The notes: generated from the sequence alone by a model not told the origin. DNA of 64,000 bases from Pseudoxanthomonas spadix (GCF_003703395.1 NZ_RDQN01000005.1:202102-266101), one strand, 5' to 3'. Numbered from the stretch's first letter, positions 25,064-34,925 are shown. Translations and numbers: made by a program.

Positions 25064-25972
25064 ATGAAACTGGCGATCCTTTCGCGCAACCCCCGGCTTT
25101 ATTCGACCCGGCGGCTGGTCGAGGCCGGGCGCCAGCGCGGGCACGTGGTGCGGGTGCTGGATCCGCTGCGCTGCTACATGCGCATCGACGCCGGGCGCTT
25201 CGACCTGCGCTACAAGGGCAGGACGTTGTCCGGCTTCGACGCGGTGATCCCGCGCATCGGCGCGTCGGTGACCCGCTATGGCACCGCGGTGCTGCGCCAG
25301 TTCGAATTGATGGGCTGCCACACGCCCAATCCTTCCGATGCGATCCTGCGCGCGCGTGACAAGCTGCGTGCGCACCAGCTGCTGGCGGCCCATGGCATCG
25401 ACCTGCCGGCCACGGTGTTCGGCGACAACCCCGACGACACCGCCGACCTGCTGGCGCTGCTGGGCGCACCGCCGCACGTGATCAAGCTCAACGAGGGCAG
25501 CCAGGGCGCGGGCGTGATGCTGACCGAGAAGCTGTCGGCCTCGCAGTCGGTGGTCGAGGCGCTGCGCGGGCTGTACGCCAGCTTCGTGGTGCAGGAGTTC
25601 GTGGAAGAAGCCCAGGGCGCGGACCTGCGCTGCTTCGTGGTTGGCGAGCGGGTGGTGGCAGCCATGCGCCGGCAGGCGCCGGAAGGCGACTTCCGCTCCA
25701 ACCTGCACCGCGGCGGCCAGGCCGCCGCGGCCACCGCCACCGCCGAGCAAGCCGCCGTGGCGGTGCGCGCGGCGGCCACCCTGGGGCTGGCCGTGGCCGG
25801 GGTGGACCTGATCGGCTCGGCGCGCGGCCCGCTGGTGCTGGAAGTGAACTCCACGCCCGGCCTGGAAGGCATCGAACAGGTCTCCGGCGTGGACATCGCC
25901 GGGGCGATCGTGGAACTGGTGGCCTGCGGCGCGGTCAATAGGAAGCACAGTGGCCGTCGCGCCGCGCCCTGA
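25064..25972 (+). CDS. rimK: Alpha-L-glutamate ligase / ribosomal protein S6 modification protein
   Basis: 302 residues, the length of E. coli RimK. ATP-grasp ligase that adds glutamates to the C-terminus of ribosomal protein S6. N-terminal [22 protein letters not shown], and the ATP-grasp blocks [33 protein letters not shown] and [13 protein letters not shown] are present with the metal-binding Glu/Asn. The start at 25064 is where family members begin; the long upstream extension runs through the parD promoter and is not coding. Confidence 0.93.
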   Translation: MKLAILSRNPRLYSTRRLVEAGRQRGHVVRVLDPLRCYMRIDAGRFDLRYKGRTLSGFDAVIPRIGASVTRYGTAVLRQFELMGCHTPNPSDAILRARDKLRAHQLLAAHGIDLPATVFGDNPDDTADLLALLGAPPHVIKLNEGSQGAGVMLTEKLSASQSVVEALRGLYASFVVQEFVEEAQGADLRCFVVGERVVAAMRRQAPEGDFRSNLHRGGQAAAATATAEQAAVAVRAAATLGLAVAGVDLIGSARGPLVLEVNSTPGLEGIEQVSGVDIAGAIVELVACGAVNRKHSGRRAAP

Positions 25973-26107
25973 ACCCACGGGACGGACATGAACCGCCGTG
26001 CAGGGAGCCTCACTGGCGGTGTGACAGAATCGGCCACCTGAATGCGGCCGGCCAGCCCCTGCAAGCCCCGCCGCTTCTCGCTTTGCGAAGACAACCCAAG
26101 GTATCCC

Positions 26108-26176
26108 ATGACCCTCATTGCCCCGATGCGCCGCGCCTGCCGGCTGCTGGCCATCCGCCTCCAGGAGGCCTGCTGA
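26108..26176 (+). CDS. Possible 22-residue leader peptide upstream of the response regulator
   Basis: ATG at 26108 opens a 22-codon frame (MTLIAPMRRACRLLAIRLQEAC) that stops one base before the response-regulator ATG. The regulator's Shine-Dalgarno AGGAGG (26163-26168) lies inside it, so translation of the two would be coupled. A basic, hydrophobic short peptide in this position could be a leader; it could equally be chance. Confidence 0.3.
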   Translation: MTLIAPMRRACRLLAIRLQEAC

Positions 26177-26177
26177 C

Positions 26178-26855
26178 ATGCGCATTCTCGTCATCGAAGA
26201 CAACAGCGACATCGCCGCCAACCTGGGTGACTACCTGGAAGACCGCGGTCACACCGTGGATTTTGCCGCCGACGGCGTGACCGGCCTGCATCTGGCCGTG
26301 GTCCACGATTTCGACGCGATCGTGCTGGATCTCAACCTGCCGGGCATGGATGGCCTGGAGGTCTGCCGCAAGCTGCGCAACGAGGCGCGCAAGCAGACCC
26401 CGGTGCTGATGCTCACCGCGCGCGACAGCCTGGACAACAAGCTGGCCGGTTTCGACTCCGGCGCCGACGACTATCTGATCAAGCCGTTCGCCCTGCAGGA
26501 AGTGGAGGTGCGCCTCAATGCCCTCTCGCGCCGTGGCAAGGGCGTGCAGACCCGGGTGCTGGAGGTAGGCGAGCTGGAATACAACCTGGACACGCTGGAG
26601 GTGCGCCGCGGCGGCAAGCTGCTGCAGCTCAACCCGACCGCGCTGAAGATCCTGCAGTCGCTGATGGAAGCCTCCCCGGCGGTGGTCACCCGCCAGGAAC
26701 TGGAAACCCGCGTGTGGGGCGAGGAACTGCCCGACTCCGATTCGCTGCGCGTGCACATCCACGGCCTGCGTGCGGTGGTGGACAAGCCTTTCGACACCCC
26801 GTACATCCAGACCCGCCATGGCATCGGTTACCGCATCGCCGCACCCGAAGCCTGA
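26178..26855 (+). CDS. OmpR/PhoP-family response regulator
   Basis: 225 residues. Receiver domain with the acidic pocket ED at 7-8, phospho-acceptor D51 (VLDLNLPG) and the conserved Lys in YLIKPF; C-terminal winged-helix Trans_reg_C with the end TRHGIGYRI. DNA-binding transcription factor controlled by the adjacent histidine kinase. ATG at 26178 has AGGAGG nine bases upstream. It resembles QseB/PhoP and the Xanthomonas ColR type; I give no symbol. Confidence 0.92.
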   Translation: MRILVIEDNSDIAANLGDYLEDRGHTVDFAADGVTGLHLAVVHDFDAIVLDLNLPGMDGLEVCRKLRNEARKQTPVLMLTARDSLDNKLAGFDSGADDYLIKPFALQEVEVRLNALSRRGKGVQTRVLEVGELEYNLDTLEVRRGGKLLQLNPTALKILQSLMEASPAVVTRQELETRVWGEELPDSDSLRVHIHGLRAVVDKPFDTPYIQTRHGIGYRIAAPEA

Positions 26856-28200
26856 GACCGGCAGCGCCGCACGGCCCGGTGCGGCGCGTGCGCGCAAGTT
26901 CCGCCGGCGCCTTCGCACCCGCATCGTCTGGTCGTTCGTGCTGCTGGGCTTCTGCCTGACGGTGCTGTTCGCCTACGCCTCGATCCTGGCCCGCCAGCGG
27001 GTGGAGAACCAGCTGGTCGAAGACGTGATGAACCGCAACCTGGAAGAAACCTGGCGGCGGTTCGTCAGCAGCGGCGGCACCGAGGCCGGGGCCCCGGTCC
27101 AGCAGATGAAGGGTTTCCTGTACCGCCCGGACAAGCTGGACAGCCTGCGCCGTGATTTTCCGGACTGGGAGCACCTGGACGACGGCATCCACACCCTGTC
27201 GGGCACTGATGCCGACGGCAAGCCGTTTTCGTATCGGGTGGGCGTGCGCAAGACGCCCAACGCGTGGTTTTTCCTGACCTACGACATGGGCCAGGTCGCC
27301 CTGGGCGAAGTGCAGTTCAGGCGCACCTTGTGGGCCACGGTGGGGCTGTTCACCCTGCTCTCGCTGATCATTGGCTGGTGGTCGGCCTCGCGGGTGATGA
27401 GCCCGGTGTCCGAGCTGGCCACGCGCCTGCGCGCCTACCGCGGCAGCAGCAATCCGACCCAGCTGGGGCCGCTGTTCCCCGAGGACGAGGTGGGCGAGTT
27501 GGCGCGTGCGCTGGACGACTATTCCCAGCGCTTGACCGAAGTGGTCCAGCGCGACCGCGAGTTCAATGCCGATGTCAGCCATGAGTTGCGCACGCCGCTG
27601 GCGGTGATCCGCGGTGCCACCGAACTGCTGCTGGGCCGGCCCAACCTGGAGCCGAAGATCCAGGCGCGCCTGCTGCGCATCCAGCGTGCCGAAGCGGCCT
27701 GCACCGACCTGATCGGCTCGCTGCTGCTGCTCTCGCGCAACGAACGCGGACAGGGCAGCAGCAACGTGGCCCGGGTCGCCGACCAGCTGCTGGATGCGCA
27801 CCGCGCGCAGATCGGCGGCAAGCAGCTGGAACTGATCCAGCAGGGCAACCAGGACCTGGTCATCGATGCGCCGGAAGCCGCCTTGTCGGTGGCCCTGGGC
27901 AACCTGATCGGCAACGCGGTCAAGTACACCCACGAAGGTACGGTGGTGGTGCGCGTGCTGGACGATGCGGTGGAAGTGATCGACTCGGGCCCCGGCCTGA
28001 GCGAGGAAGACGCGGCCAAGCTGTTTCACCGCGGCTATCGCGGCACCCACGCCGGGCACTCGCAGGGCGGCGGCATCGGCCTGTCCATCGTCAGCCGCCT
28101 GTGCGAGCTCTACGGCTGGCAGGTCAGCGTGCGTCCCGGCGCGCAGCGCGGGGTGGTGGCGACGTTGCGGTTCCGCCCGGCCGACTCGGCTACAGCGTGA
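26818..28200 (+). CDS. Two-component sensor histidine kinase
   Basis: 460-residue inner-membrane kinase. Basic N-terminus, TM1 (about residues 36-55, VWSFVLLGFCLTVLFAYA), a periplasmic domain of about 120 residues, TM2 (TVGLFTLLSLIIGWW), HAMP-like linker, HisKA with H255 in DVSHELRTPL, and a HATPase_c domain with N, G1 and G2 boxes (GNLIGNAVKYT, DSGPGLS, GGGIGLS). The start at 26818 overlaps the regulator by 38 bases. The stop overlaps the convergent DUF4124 gene by 11 bases. The signal is unknown; the periplasmic part is rich in acidic residues, which could bind metal. Confidence 0.92.
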   Translation: MASVTASPHPKPETGSAARPGAARARKFRRRLRTRIVWSFVLLGFCLTVLFAYASILARQRVENQLVEDVMNRNLEETWRRFVSSGGTEAGAPVQQMKGFLYRPDKLDSLRRDFPDWEHLDDGIHTLSGTDADGKPFSYRVGVRKTPNAWFFLTYDMGQVALGEVQFRRTLWATVGLFTLLSLIIGWWSASRVMSPVSELATRLRAYRGSSNPTQLGPLFPEDEVGELARALDDYSQRLTEVVQRDREFNADVSHELRTPLAVIRGATELLLGRPNLEPKIQARLLRIQRAEAACTDLIGSLLLLSRNERGQGSSNVARVADQLLDAHRAQIGGKQLELIQQGNQDLVIDAPEAALSVALGNLIGNAVKYTHEGTVVVRVLDDAVEVIDSGPGLSEEDAAKLFHRGYRGTHAGHSQGGGIGLSIVSRLCELYGWQVSVRPGAQRGVVATLRFRPADSATA

Positions 28201-28783
28201 TCCAGAAGCAGCCATCGCTGCGGCCGATGCCCAGCACGGTGCTGGACGGCGTGCCGGTGTTGGCCAGGGTCTGCTGCAGGCGCAGGCCGACCGGGCGCTG
28301 TTTCTGCGGCGGCATCGGCTGCGGATAGAAGCCATCGGCATTGGCATCGACGACCGGCGCTGGCGTCACTTTGGGAAAGATCGGGGCGATGTCCAGCAGC
28401 GGCCGGCGCACGATGGCTTCCATCCGGTCCATCAGGCGATTGGCCGAGGCGTCGGAAATCCCGTTCCACCGGTACAGCGAGGCGAGCCGGTTGGCATCGC
28501 CGGCGTCGATCGCCGCGGTGATCCGCTGGACCAGCTCGCTCAGCCTGCGCGGACAGTCCAGGTACACCGGCGCAGCCGCCTGCCCGGTGGCGTTGACCCG
28601 TGGCCGGATCACGCGGCTGGCCGCACCCACATCCTCACAGCGACGATCGGTGAACACGCTGGTCCCGGCGCTATCGGTACAGCGATGCACGGCCTGGGCC
28701 GCGGCCGCAGGCACCCACGCCGGCGCCACCAGCGCGGTGGTCACGGCAATCATCAGCAGGCAGGGCAGGACAGGGACGCGCAT
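28190..28783 (-). CDS. DUF4124 domain-containing secreted protein
   Basis: 197 residues with a Sec signal peptide (cleavage near AAAAQA, residue 30) followed by the DUF4124 motif VHRCTDSAGTSVFTDRRC, found in small periplasmic proteins of Xanthomonadaceae and pseudomonads. The rest is not recognised. The function of DUF4124 proteins is unknown. The start at 28783 is chosen for the signal peptide; a longer in-frame extension runs antisense into metF. Confidence 0.8.
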   Translation of the reverse strand: MRVPVLPCLLMIAVTTALVAPAWVPAAAAQAVHRCTDSAGTSVFTDRRCEDVGAASRVIRPRVNATGQAAAPVYLDCPRRLSELVQRITAAIDAGDANRLASLYRWNGISDASANRLMDRMEAIVRRPLLDIAPIFPKVTPAPVVDANADGFYPQPMPPQKQRPVGLRLQQTLANTGTPSSTVLGIGRSDGCFWITL

Positions 28784-28845
28784 CGCAGCGGGCAGCCTAA
28801 CCCGGCGCGGCTGAGCCACGGCCCGCCGCCGCGGCGGCGATGGCG

Positions 28846-29676
28846 TCAGCCCAGCCCCAGACGCTTGAGCACCAGCTGGCTTGGCCTGGCCAGGTTGAGG
28901 GTGTAGAAGTGCAGCGCCGGCGCGCCGCCCTCGACCAGACGCTGGCACAGCTGCGCCACCACGTCGGCGCCGAACTCGCGGATCGCCTCGGCGTCGTCGC
29001 CATGGGCGGCCATGCGCTTGTCGATCCAGCGCGGGATCTGTGCGCCGCACTGCTCCGAAAACCGGCGCAGCTGGCTGAAGTTGGAGATCGGCATGATCCC
29101 GGGAATGATCGGGATCTGCACGCCCATCGCCCGCACCGCATCGACGAAGCTGAAATACGCATCGGCGTTGTAGAAGTACTGGGTGATGGCGGCATCGGCG
29201 CCGGCATCGACCTTGGCCTTGAAGTGCTTCAGGTCGCTCAGCGCGTCGCTGGCCTGCGGATGGGTTTCCGGATACGCACCGACTTCCAGCCGGAAGGCAT
29301 CGCCGTGCTCGGCGCGGATGAGCGCGATCAGGTCCGAGGCATGGCGCAGGTCGCCCGCATGGCCCATGCCCGAGGGCAGGTCGCCGCGCAGGGCCACGAT
29401 GCGCCTGCAGCCGATCGCCCGATAGCGCGCCAGCAGCGCGCGGATCTGCTCGCGGCTGCCGCCCACGCACGACAGATGCGGGGCGGCGTCGAAGCGATGG
29501 TGCTGCTGGAGGTGGCGCACGGTCTCGGCGGTGTAGCTCAGGGTCGAGCCACCGGCGCCGAACGTGCACGAGACGTACTCGGGCGCGTATTTCTTCAGTT
29601 TGGCCGCGGTGCGGTCCAGCTGCGCGCGCTGGTCCTCGGTCTTGGGCGGGTAGAACTCGAAGCTGACAGGGATCAT
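28846..29676 (-). CDS. metF: 5,10-methylenetetrahydrofolate reductase
   Basis: 276 residues; FAD-dependent TIM-barrel enzyme that makes 5-methyltetrahydrofolate for methionine synthesis. The N-terminal VSFEFYPPKT (with the catalytic Glu), SCTFGAGGS, ALRGD and TQYFYNADAYFSFVD blocks are all typical. It stands alone, not with ahcY, which is its usual neighbour in related bacteria. Confidence 0.96.
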   Translation of the reverse strand: MIPVSFEFYPPKTEDQRAQLDRTAAKLKKYAPEYVSCTFGAGGSTLSYTAETVRHLQQHHRFDAAPHLSCVGGSREQIRALLARYRAIGCRRIVALRGDLPSGMGHAGDLRHASDLIALIRAEHGDAFRLEVGAYPETHPQASDALSDLKHFKAKVDAGADAAITQYFYNADAYFSFVDAVRAMGVQIPIIPGIMPISNFSQLRRFSEQCGAQIPRWIDKRMAAHGDDAEAIREFGADVVAQLCQRLVEGGAPALHFYTLNLARPSQLVLKRLGLG

Positions 29677-30043
29677 CGCGGAGCGTTCGACGGCGTGGGA
29701 GAGGGATTGTATCGCTTCATCGCGATGGATTTGATGCCAGCGCGCGGCACCGCCGCAAAAGGACTGCTTACGGCCGCCGCGCCGTGAACCAGGAGCCGGC
29801 GCGAGGGCGGCTCGTGCGATGGCAGGCGGACGGACCGATAGATCAGCCGGGGCGTCCGGTTGGCATCAGGGCCGCCGCCGCATTGCCGGACCCTATTTGT
29901 GTCAATAAAAGGACAGGGCAGGGATGGCATATCCCCACTCGATGGTGCCCGGTCATTACGCAGGCCTGTAATGAGCGCTCCTGATAATGCACAACGCTCG
30001 TTTCGACGACGTTGGTGTTCTCACTCATAAGGGGTCAGTGTTT
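29677..30043. other. Divergent intergenic region between metF and the TonB receptor gene
   Basis: 367 bases, no gene seen. Close to metF an inverted repeat ATCGC (29711-29715) N6 GCGAT (29722-29726) could be an operator. Before the TonB receptor gene the DNA is A+T-richer (TTTGTGTCAATAAAAGG near 29896), likely holding its promoter; AAGGGG precedes the ATG at 30044. I did not find an S-adenosylhomocysteine riboswitch fold. Confidence 0.45.
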
Positions 30044-32575
30044 ATGCACGGTCTTAGGACTACATATAATCGCGCTGCGGTGGCAGTTGCGATTGCCTTG
30101 GCTGCTCCCATGGTATCAGTCGCGCAAGAAGCGGCAGAAAATCCGCCTGCGCCGAAGCAAACGCCCCCTTCCGAGAAACGCGAGAAAGTCAGCGATCTGG
30201 GTGCGGTCGTGGTGACCGGCGCGGCGCGTACCCAGCGTCGTTTCGACGCATCGTATGCGGTCAACTCCCTGACCGGGGAGGAAATCCAGAAGCTGGCGCC
30301 CAAGAGCTATGCGGACCTGCTGGCCAACGTGCCCGGCATCCATGTCGAATCGACTGGCGGCGAAGTGCAGAACATCACCCGCCTGCGCGGCATCCCGACC
30401 GACCGCGGCTTCATCATCTTCCAGCAGGATGGTCTGCCGCTGTTCCATGAAATCGACGGGCACTTCTTCAACTCCGGTGAGGGCATGCACCGCTTGGACC
30501 TCATGAACCAGCGGGTCGAGGTCGTGCGCGGCGGCCCGGCGCCGATCTACGCCAGCGGTGGCGCGGCCATCGTCAACAACATCCTGGCTGAGGGCGGCGA
30601 CCAGACCCAGGGCAAGGCCCAGCTCACGTTGGGCGATACCGGGCTCTACCGCGCCGAAGCCTACCAGTCCGGCGCCCTCTCGGGACAGACCTACTATGCG
30701 GTGGGCGGCTTTCTGCGCGAACACGATGGCTACCGCGACAACGGCTTTCCCAACGACAAGGGTGGCCAGCTGCGCGCCAATCTCAAACATTACCTGGATG
30801 ATGGCTGGGTCAAGGTCAGCGGCACCTTCGTTGACGACCACAACGTCTTCTATCTGCCGATCCCGGTCGCTGATCCGCGCAACCCGTCGGTCTCGCTGGA
30901 TCCGTTCATCGACTACTTCACCGGCACCATGAATTCGCCGTCGCTGCGCAACGTGTCGCTCAAGTACCTGGATTCGTCCAACGTGCTGAAGAGCCTGCAC
31001 CGAGACCTGGCGGACGGCCGCCACATGCGCTTTGGTAACGTCGGCTTCCAGTACGAAAACAACGTAGGCGACTGGGTCGTCTCGCTCAAGTCCGGATACA
31101 CCAAGGGCGAGGTGAGCTTCGATGCGCTCTATTCCACGACCAATCCGGCCGATGCAAACATCTTTGCCAACAGCTACCTGGGAACGGCGCAGAGGGCTTT
31201 CGGTACCGGAGTCGCATCGATGGGCTATGCCCTGGCCGGCACGAATGGCGCGACGGCTTATGACCCGTATGCGGCTTCCGGCCTGGTGATTTCGGCGCAG
31301 TATCGGGCGATCGAGTCGGATTTTTATTCGACCCAGGCGGACCTGAGCGCAGCCCGACGGTTCGAAGCGGGCTCCGGCGCGCACGATCTGAATATCGGCA
31401 TCTATGCTTCGTTCTACGGAACCACGGCCTTCACTGCCTACCAGGACATGTTGCTTGAGGTCAAGGGAAAGCCCAGGACCCTTGATCTGGTCGCCTACTC
31501 AGCCCAGGGAACTCCACTGGGATACGTCACTGACAATGGTGTTCTGCGCTACACGACCACGCTCAACGCGGGCGAGGTCGATGCGAAGATGTTTGCGCTA
31601 TACGTCAACGATACGTGGGAGTTGACCGACAAGCTCAAGCTCGACGCTGGCATCCGACACGAACGGTATGACTACGAAGGCTATGCCGAAGGCACCGCCA
31701 GCGCCAACCTCGGAGATGCCAACACCCTGGCCGACGACACCACCCGACGCTTCAGTGGCACAACCCAGACGCACGACCTCGATCCGTCCGCCACCAACTG
31801 GACCGTGGGGGCAAATTACGACTTCAACGCTAACTTCGGCACCTATGGCCGTGCTTCCCACGTGGAGATCGTGCCGCAGTCCAACGTGGCGCGCAGCATC
31901 GATCCAACCATCATCAAGACCAAGACCGACCAGTACGAGTTGGGCGTGAAGGCTGCATTCGGCCGTTCCTACGTTTACCTGACCGCCTTCTACACCAAGT
32001 TCGACCCACTGAACGCGTCGTTCGTGGCTTACAACCCGGTTACCGGACGCAACGACCAGTCGGTGCCGTTCATTGGTACCGCTGTGTCGAAAGGGATCGA
32101 AGTCGATGGCCTGTTCAGGGCGAACGAGTGGTTTGCGCTCGCCGGCGCGGTGACATTGAGCGACCCGCAGTACGATGAACTGCAGAACAGCGCCGGCGCC
32201 GATCCGGCCGCAGTGAACGGTAACCAGATCGTCCGCGAGCCGAAAGTTTACGGGAATATCCGTCCGACTTTCAGCTTCATGACTGGCGATAGCGAGATCG
32301 AAGCGTACCTTCGCTACGATTTTGTAGGAAAGTCCTATGTCGATCTGTTCAACCGTACCGCGTTACCCTCCTACCAGACGCTGGGCCTGGGGCTATCGTG
32401 GAAACGCGGCCCATGGGGCGTGCAACTGGTGGGAGATAACCTGACCGAAGAGGAAGGCCTTACCGAGGGAAATACCCGCACTGACGCACTGGCGGGCCAG
32501 GGTTCGGGCGAGGCGATTTATGGGCGTCCGCTATTTGGCCGCAACTTCCGTCTGGTCCTGAGCAGGAGCTGGTGA
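30044..32575 (+). CDS. TonB-dependent outer-membrane receptor
   Basis: 843 residues. A signal peptide (residues 1-28, ending VSVAQ) is followed by a Pro-rich linker and the TonB box-like VVVTGAAR, then a plug domain (ANVPGIHVES, LRGIPTDRGFIIFQQDGLPL, VEVVRGGPAPIYASGGAAIVNN) and a 22-strand barrel ending in ...FRLVLSRSW with the C-terminal aromatic. Best resembles siderophore/ferric-citrate-type receptors, but in this operon a phosphorus- or nucleotide-containing ligand is also plausible. Its stop overlaps the next start (TGATG). GC is somewhat lower than flanks. Confidence 0.92.
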   Translation: MHGLRTTYNRAAVAVAIALAAPMVSVAQEAAENPPAPKQTPPSEKREKVSDLGAVVVTGAARTQRRFDASYAVNSLTGEEIQKLAPKSYADLLANVPGIHVESTGGEVQNITRLRGIPTDRGFIIFQQDGLPLFHEIDGHFFNSGEGMHRLDLMNQRVEVVRGGPAPIYASGGAAIVNNILAEGGDQTQGKAQLTLGDTGLYRAEAYQSGALSGQTYYAVGGFLREHDGYRDNGFPNDKGGQLRANLKHYLDDGWVKVSGTFVDDHNVFYLPIPVADPRNPSVSLDPFIDYFTGTMNSPSLRNVSLKYLDSSNVLKSLHRDLADGRHMRFGNVGFQYENNVGDWVVSLKSGYTKGEVSFDALYSTTNPADANIFANSYLGTAQRAFGTGVASMGYALAGTNGATAYDPYAASGLVISAQYRAIESDFYSTQADLSAARRFEAGSGAHDLNIGIYASFYGTTAFTAYQDMLLEVKGKPRTLDLVAYSAQGTPLGYVTDNGVLRYTTTLNAGEVDAKMFALYVNDTWELTDKLKLDAGIRHERYDYEGYAEGTASANLGDANTLADDTTRRFSGTTQTHDLDPSATNWTVGANYDFNANFGTYGRASHVEIVPQSNVARSIDPTIIKTKTDQYELGVKAAFGRSYVYLTAFYTKFDPLNASFVAYNPVTGRNDQSVPFIGTAVSKGIEVDGLFRANEWFALAGAVTLSDPQYDELQNSAGADPAAVNGNQIVREPKVYGNIRPTFSFMTGDSEIEAYLRYDFVGKSYVDLFNRTALPSYQTLGLGLSWKRGPWGVQLVGDNLTEEEGLTEGNTRTDALAGQGSGEAIYGRPLFGRNFRLVLSRSW

Positions 32576-33708
32576 TGCGCCTGGCGCTACTCGTGTGTAT
32601 GGCCGTTGCCGCGATCCAGCCGGCATTGGCCAGGACAGGGGAAGATCAGGTAATCGCCGCGCTCGGCAAGCGCCTGTTTCCGGTGGTTGCCGCGATGGAC
32701 AGGGCCGGGGTGCCATCGGAAGTTCGTTCGATGCTGGAACAGCGGGACCGTCGTCTGGCGACATGCGCCGATGATGCGCCGTGCAAGGTCAATGTATCGC
32801 TGTGGAGTAACAGCGAGATCGAACTGGTATCGGCGATGGCCGCGGCCGATGGTCCGTCTGCCGAGAACCGGGATCGCGCAAATGCGGCGCATCGCGAGCT
32901 GCTGGGACTCAACACCATCCTTGACGTCTACGGCAGGGGTAGCGCACCGCGTTATCCCCGGATTGACGGACCGATTGGCGAGCAGGATCGCGTTCGGATC
33001 GCGGAAGATTGCGTCGTGGCGGCCGCTATTGCCGAGGCGGGTCGCGATGAGGCGCCTGCAGGGTTCGACTTCAGCATCGGCTTGGCGTTGGCGCTCCTTG
33101 ACGTCAACGAACGACTGGATGCCATTGCCTTCCAGCCGCTTGACGGCGGGCTCAATTCGGACGCTTTCCAACATGCCAGGGGACTGGACTGGTCGCGCTA
33201 TCGCTACACCTCGATCATCGTGCTTGGTGCGGGACCGAAGGACCTGCTGACGCCACTGAGCGCCCGGGGCAAGTTGCACGTCAAGATCGCGGCGCAGCGT
33301 TATTTCAGTGGTCTGGCGCCCTTTATCATCGTAAGCGGCGCTGCCGTGCATCCACGCGGGACACGCTTCGTCGAAGCGGTCGAAATGCGCCGTGCACTGA
33401 TCGAAAGGTACGCAGTGCCGGCGCACGCCATTGTGATCGAGCCTCACGCAAGGCATACGACGACCAACCTGCGCAACTCCGCACGATTGCTGATGTCGAT
33501 GAAGGCACCGATGGACCGCGATGCGCTGGTTCTCAGCGACCCCCCGCACATCGACGCAGTGCAGAGTGCCGAGTTCGTCGAACGCAACCAGCGCGAACTG
33601 GGCTACCAGCCCGGCAGGGTCGGCGCACGTACTTCACCCTTTGATATCGTGTTCCGGCCGTCCGCGGCTTCCGCGAAGGTCGATCCGCTCGACCCACTTG
33701 ATCCTTGA
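32575..33708 (+). CDS. YdcF/SanA-like (DUF218) exported protein
   Basis: 377 residues. Signal peptide (VCMAVAAIQPALA) then a helical region and a C-terminal DUF218 domain: SIIVLGAGPKDLLT opens its Rossmann-like fold and HARHTTTNLRNSARLL is the conserved loop. DUF218 proteins have a nucleotide-binding-like fold but no settled reaction; ElyC/SanA act in envelope integrity. AGGAG eight bases upstream and TGATG overlap with the TonB receptor gene fix the ATG and show coupling. Unusually long for the family, with two Cys in the N-terminal part. Confidence 0.82.
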   Translation: MRLALLVCMAVAAIQPALARTGEDQVIAALGKRLFPVVAAMDRAGVPSEVRSMLEQRDRRLATCADDAPCKVNVSLWSNSEIELVSAMAAADGPSAENRDRANAAHRELLGLNTILDVYGRGSAPRYPRIDGPIGEQDRVRIAEDCVVAAAIAEAGRDEAPAGFDFSIGLALALLDVNERLDAIAFQPLDGGLNSDAFQHARGLDWSRYRYTSIIVLGAGPKDLLTPLSARGKLHVKIAAQRYFSGLAPFIIVSGAAVHPRGTRFVEAVEMRRALIERYAVPAHAIVIEPHARHTTTNLRNSARLLMSMKAPMDRDALVLSDPPHIDAVQSAEFVERNQRELGYQPGRVGARTSPFDIVFRPSAASAKVDPLDPLDP

Positions 33709-33725
33709 ATAGTCGGGAGCCATCC

Positions 33726-34736
33726 ATGCCCAATGTTCGAACTGCAGTCATTTTTTTCGGAGTATCACTTGCCGTCGCGTTCGCTGTTGCGCCGGGTCAG
33801 GCGTGGGCCTGGGGAAAGCGTGCACACGCAGTCATCAACCGGACCGCGATCGCCAGCCTTCCCGGGGATGGCCCGGTCTTCCTGCGCAAGTACATGGATT
33901 ACATCGGTGACACCTCGACAGTTCCGGATACTTGGCGCTCGGTTTCCGAACCGTTCTCCAAGATACAAGAGGACCCCAACCATGGTTGGTTCCGCGAACA
34001 GTTCGCGTTCATCGATCCGATCCCCCGTTCGCGCTATGAGTTCATCCTGGCGCTGCACCGCGAGTATCTGCGGATCAAGGACACCGATCCGGAAACGGCG
34101 CAGCGCACCAATGTGCGCTGGACGGGCACGCTGCCTTATGCGGCGATGGAATCCTATGGCCGGCTGATCGCAGGAATGCGTCTTCTGCGCAAGGCGGAGG
34201 CCGAAGGCACCGATACGCGGTTTCTTGAACAGGTATGCGCCTTCCATGTCTCCCAGCTGGGGCATTACGTCGGTGATGGCGCGCAACCACTGCATGGATC
34301 CATACACAGCGACGGCTGGCGAGGCGACAATCCGAAAGGATATACGCGCGACAAGGCCATCCATGGTCGCGTCGAGTCGCAGTTCGTCGATGCCATCGGC
34401 CTCGAGGACGCCAGAATTCTGCCGCACATTCCGGCGGTCAGGCGCCAGCGGGGCGATCTTTTCGAGTCGGTCCTGACCTATCTGGACGAATCCGGCAGCC
34501 ATGTGGAAACCATTTACCAGTTGGACCAGCGCAATGCGTTCGGCAACCCACAGGATGAGCCGGCAAATGCGCTGATTGTTCAGCAGGTCGCTGCCGGTGC
34601 GGCCATGTTGCGCGACATGGTCCAGCGCGCATGGGTGGAAAGCGGACAGGTGCCGCGCGAAGATTTGCCCAACCCGCTCGATCCAAAAAATCCTGCCTAC
34701 AACCCGGAGACAGGCTCGGCACCCGCACTGCGTTGA
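33726..34736 (+). CDS. S1/P1 nuclease-like zinc-dependent exported phosphoesterase
   Basis: 336 residues. Signal peptide ends at AWA, leaving a mature N-terminal Trp (WGKRAH), which in S1/P1 nucleases and zinc phospholipase C itself ligates zinc. Other ligands are visible: H6 of the mature chain, the GHYVGDGAQPLH block (His, Asp, His) and IHGRVES (His, acidic). So the trinuclear zinc site is probably complete. Such enzymes hydrolyse single-stranded nucleic acids and 3'-nucleotides or phospholipids outside the inner membrane. GGGAG six bases before ATG 33726; third gene of the TonB/YdcF operon. Confidence 0.85.
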   Translation: MPNVRTAVIFFGVSLAVAFAVAPGQAWAWGKRAHAVINRTAIASLPGDGPVFLRKYMDYIGDTSTVPDTWRSVSEPFSKIQEDPNHGWFREQFAFIDPIPRSRYEFILALHREYLRIKDTDPETAQRTNVRWTGTLPYAAMESYGRLIAGMRLLRKAEAEGTDTRFLEQVCAFHVSQLGHYVGDGAQPLHGSIHSDGWRGDNPKGYTRDKAIHGRVESQFVDAIGLEDARILPHIPAVRRQRGDLFESVLTYLDESGSHVETIYQLDQRNAFGNPQDEPANALIVQQVAAGAAMLRDMVQRAWVESGQVPREDLPNPLDPKNPAYNPETGSAPALR

Positions 34737-34925
34737 GACACGGGCGGCAGCCGGGCAATGGTTGGTACGTCAACTCGCGAGCTGCGCGGGATTCACCGCT
34801 TTACTAGGGAATGCTGCGCATCACCGGATCAGGTGGGGGTCATGAGCGGGCAAGTCCCCCGGTCAGGTGTACAACCCGATATCTCTCATCCCCGGAAGGC
34901 GACGTTCCCCACCCGGAACGGTGAA

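Noticed and set aside
29677..29760. SAH riboswitch before metF
   Set aside because: Expected in some relatives, but I could not find the conserved core pairing; only a short inverted repeat is visible.
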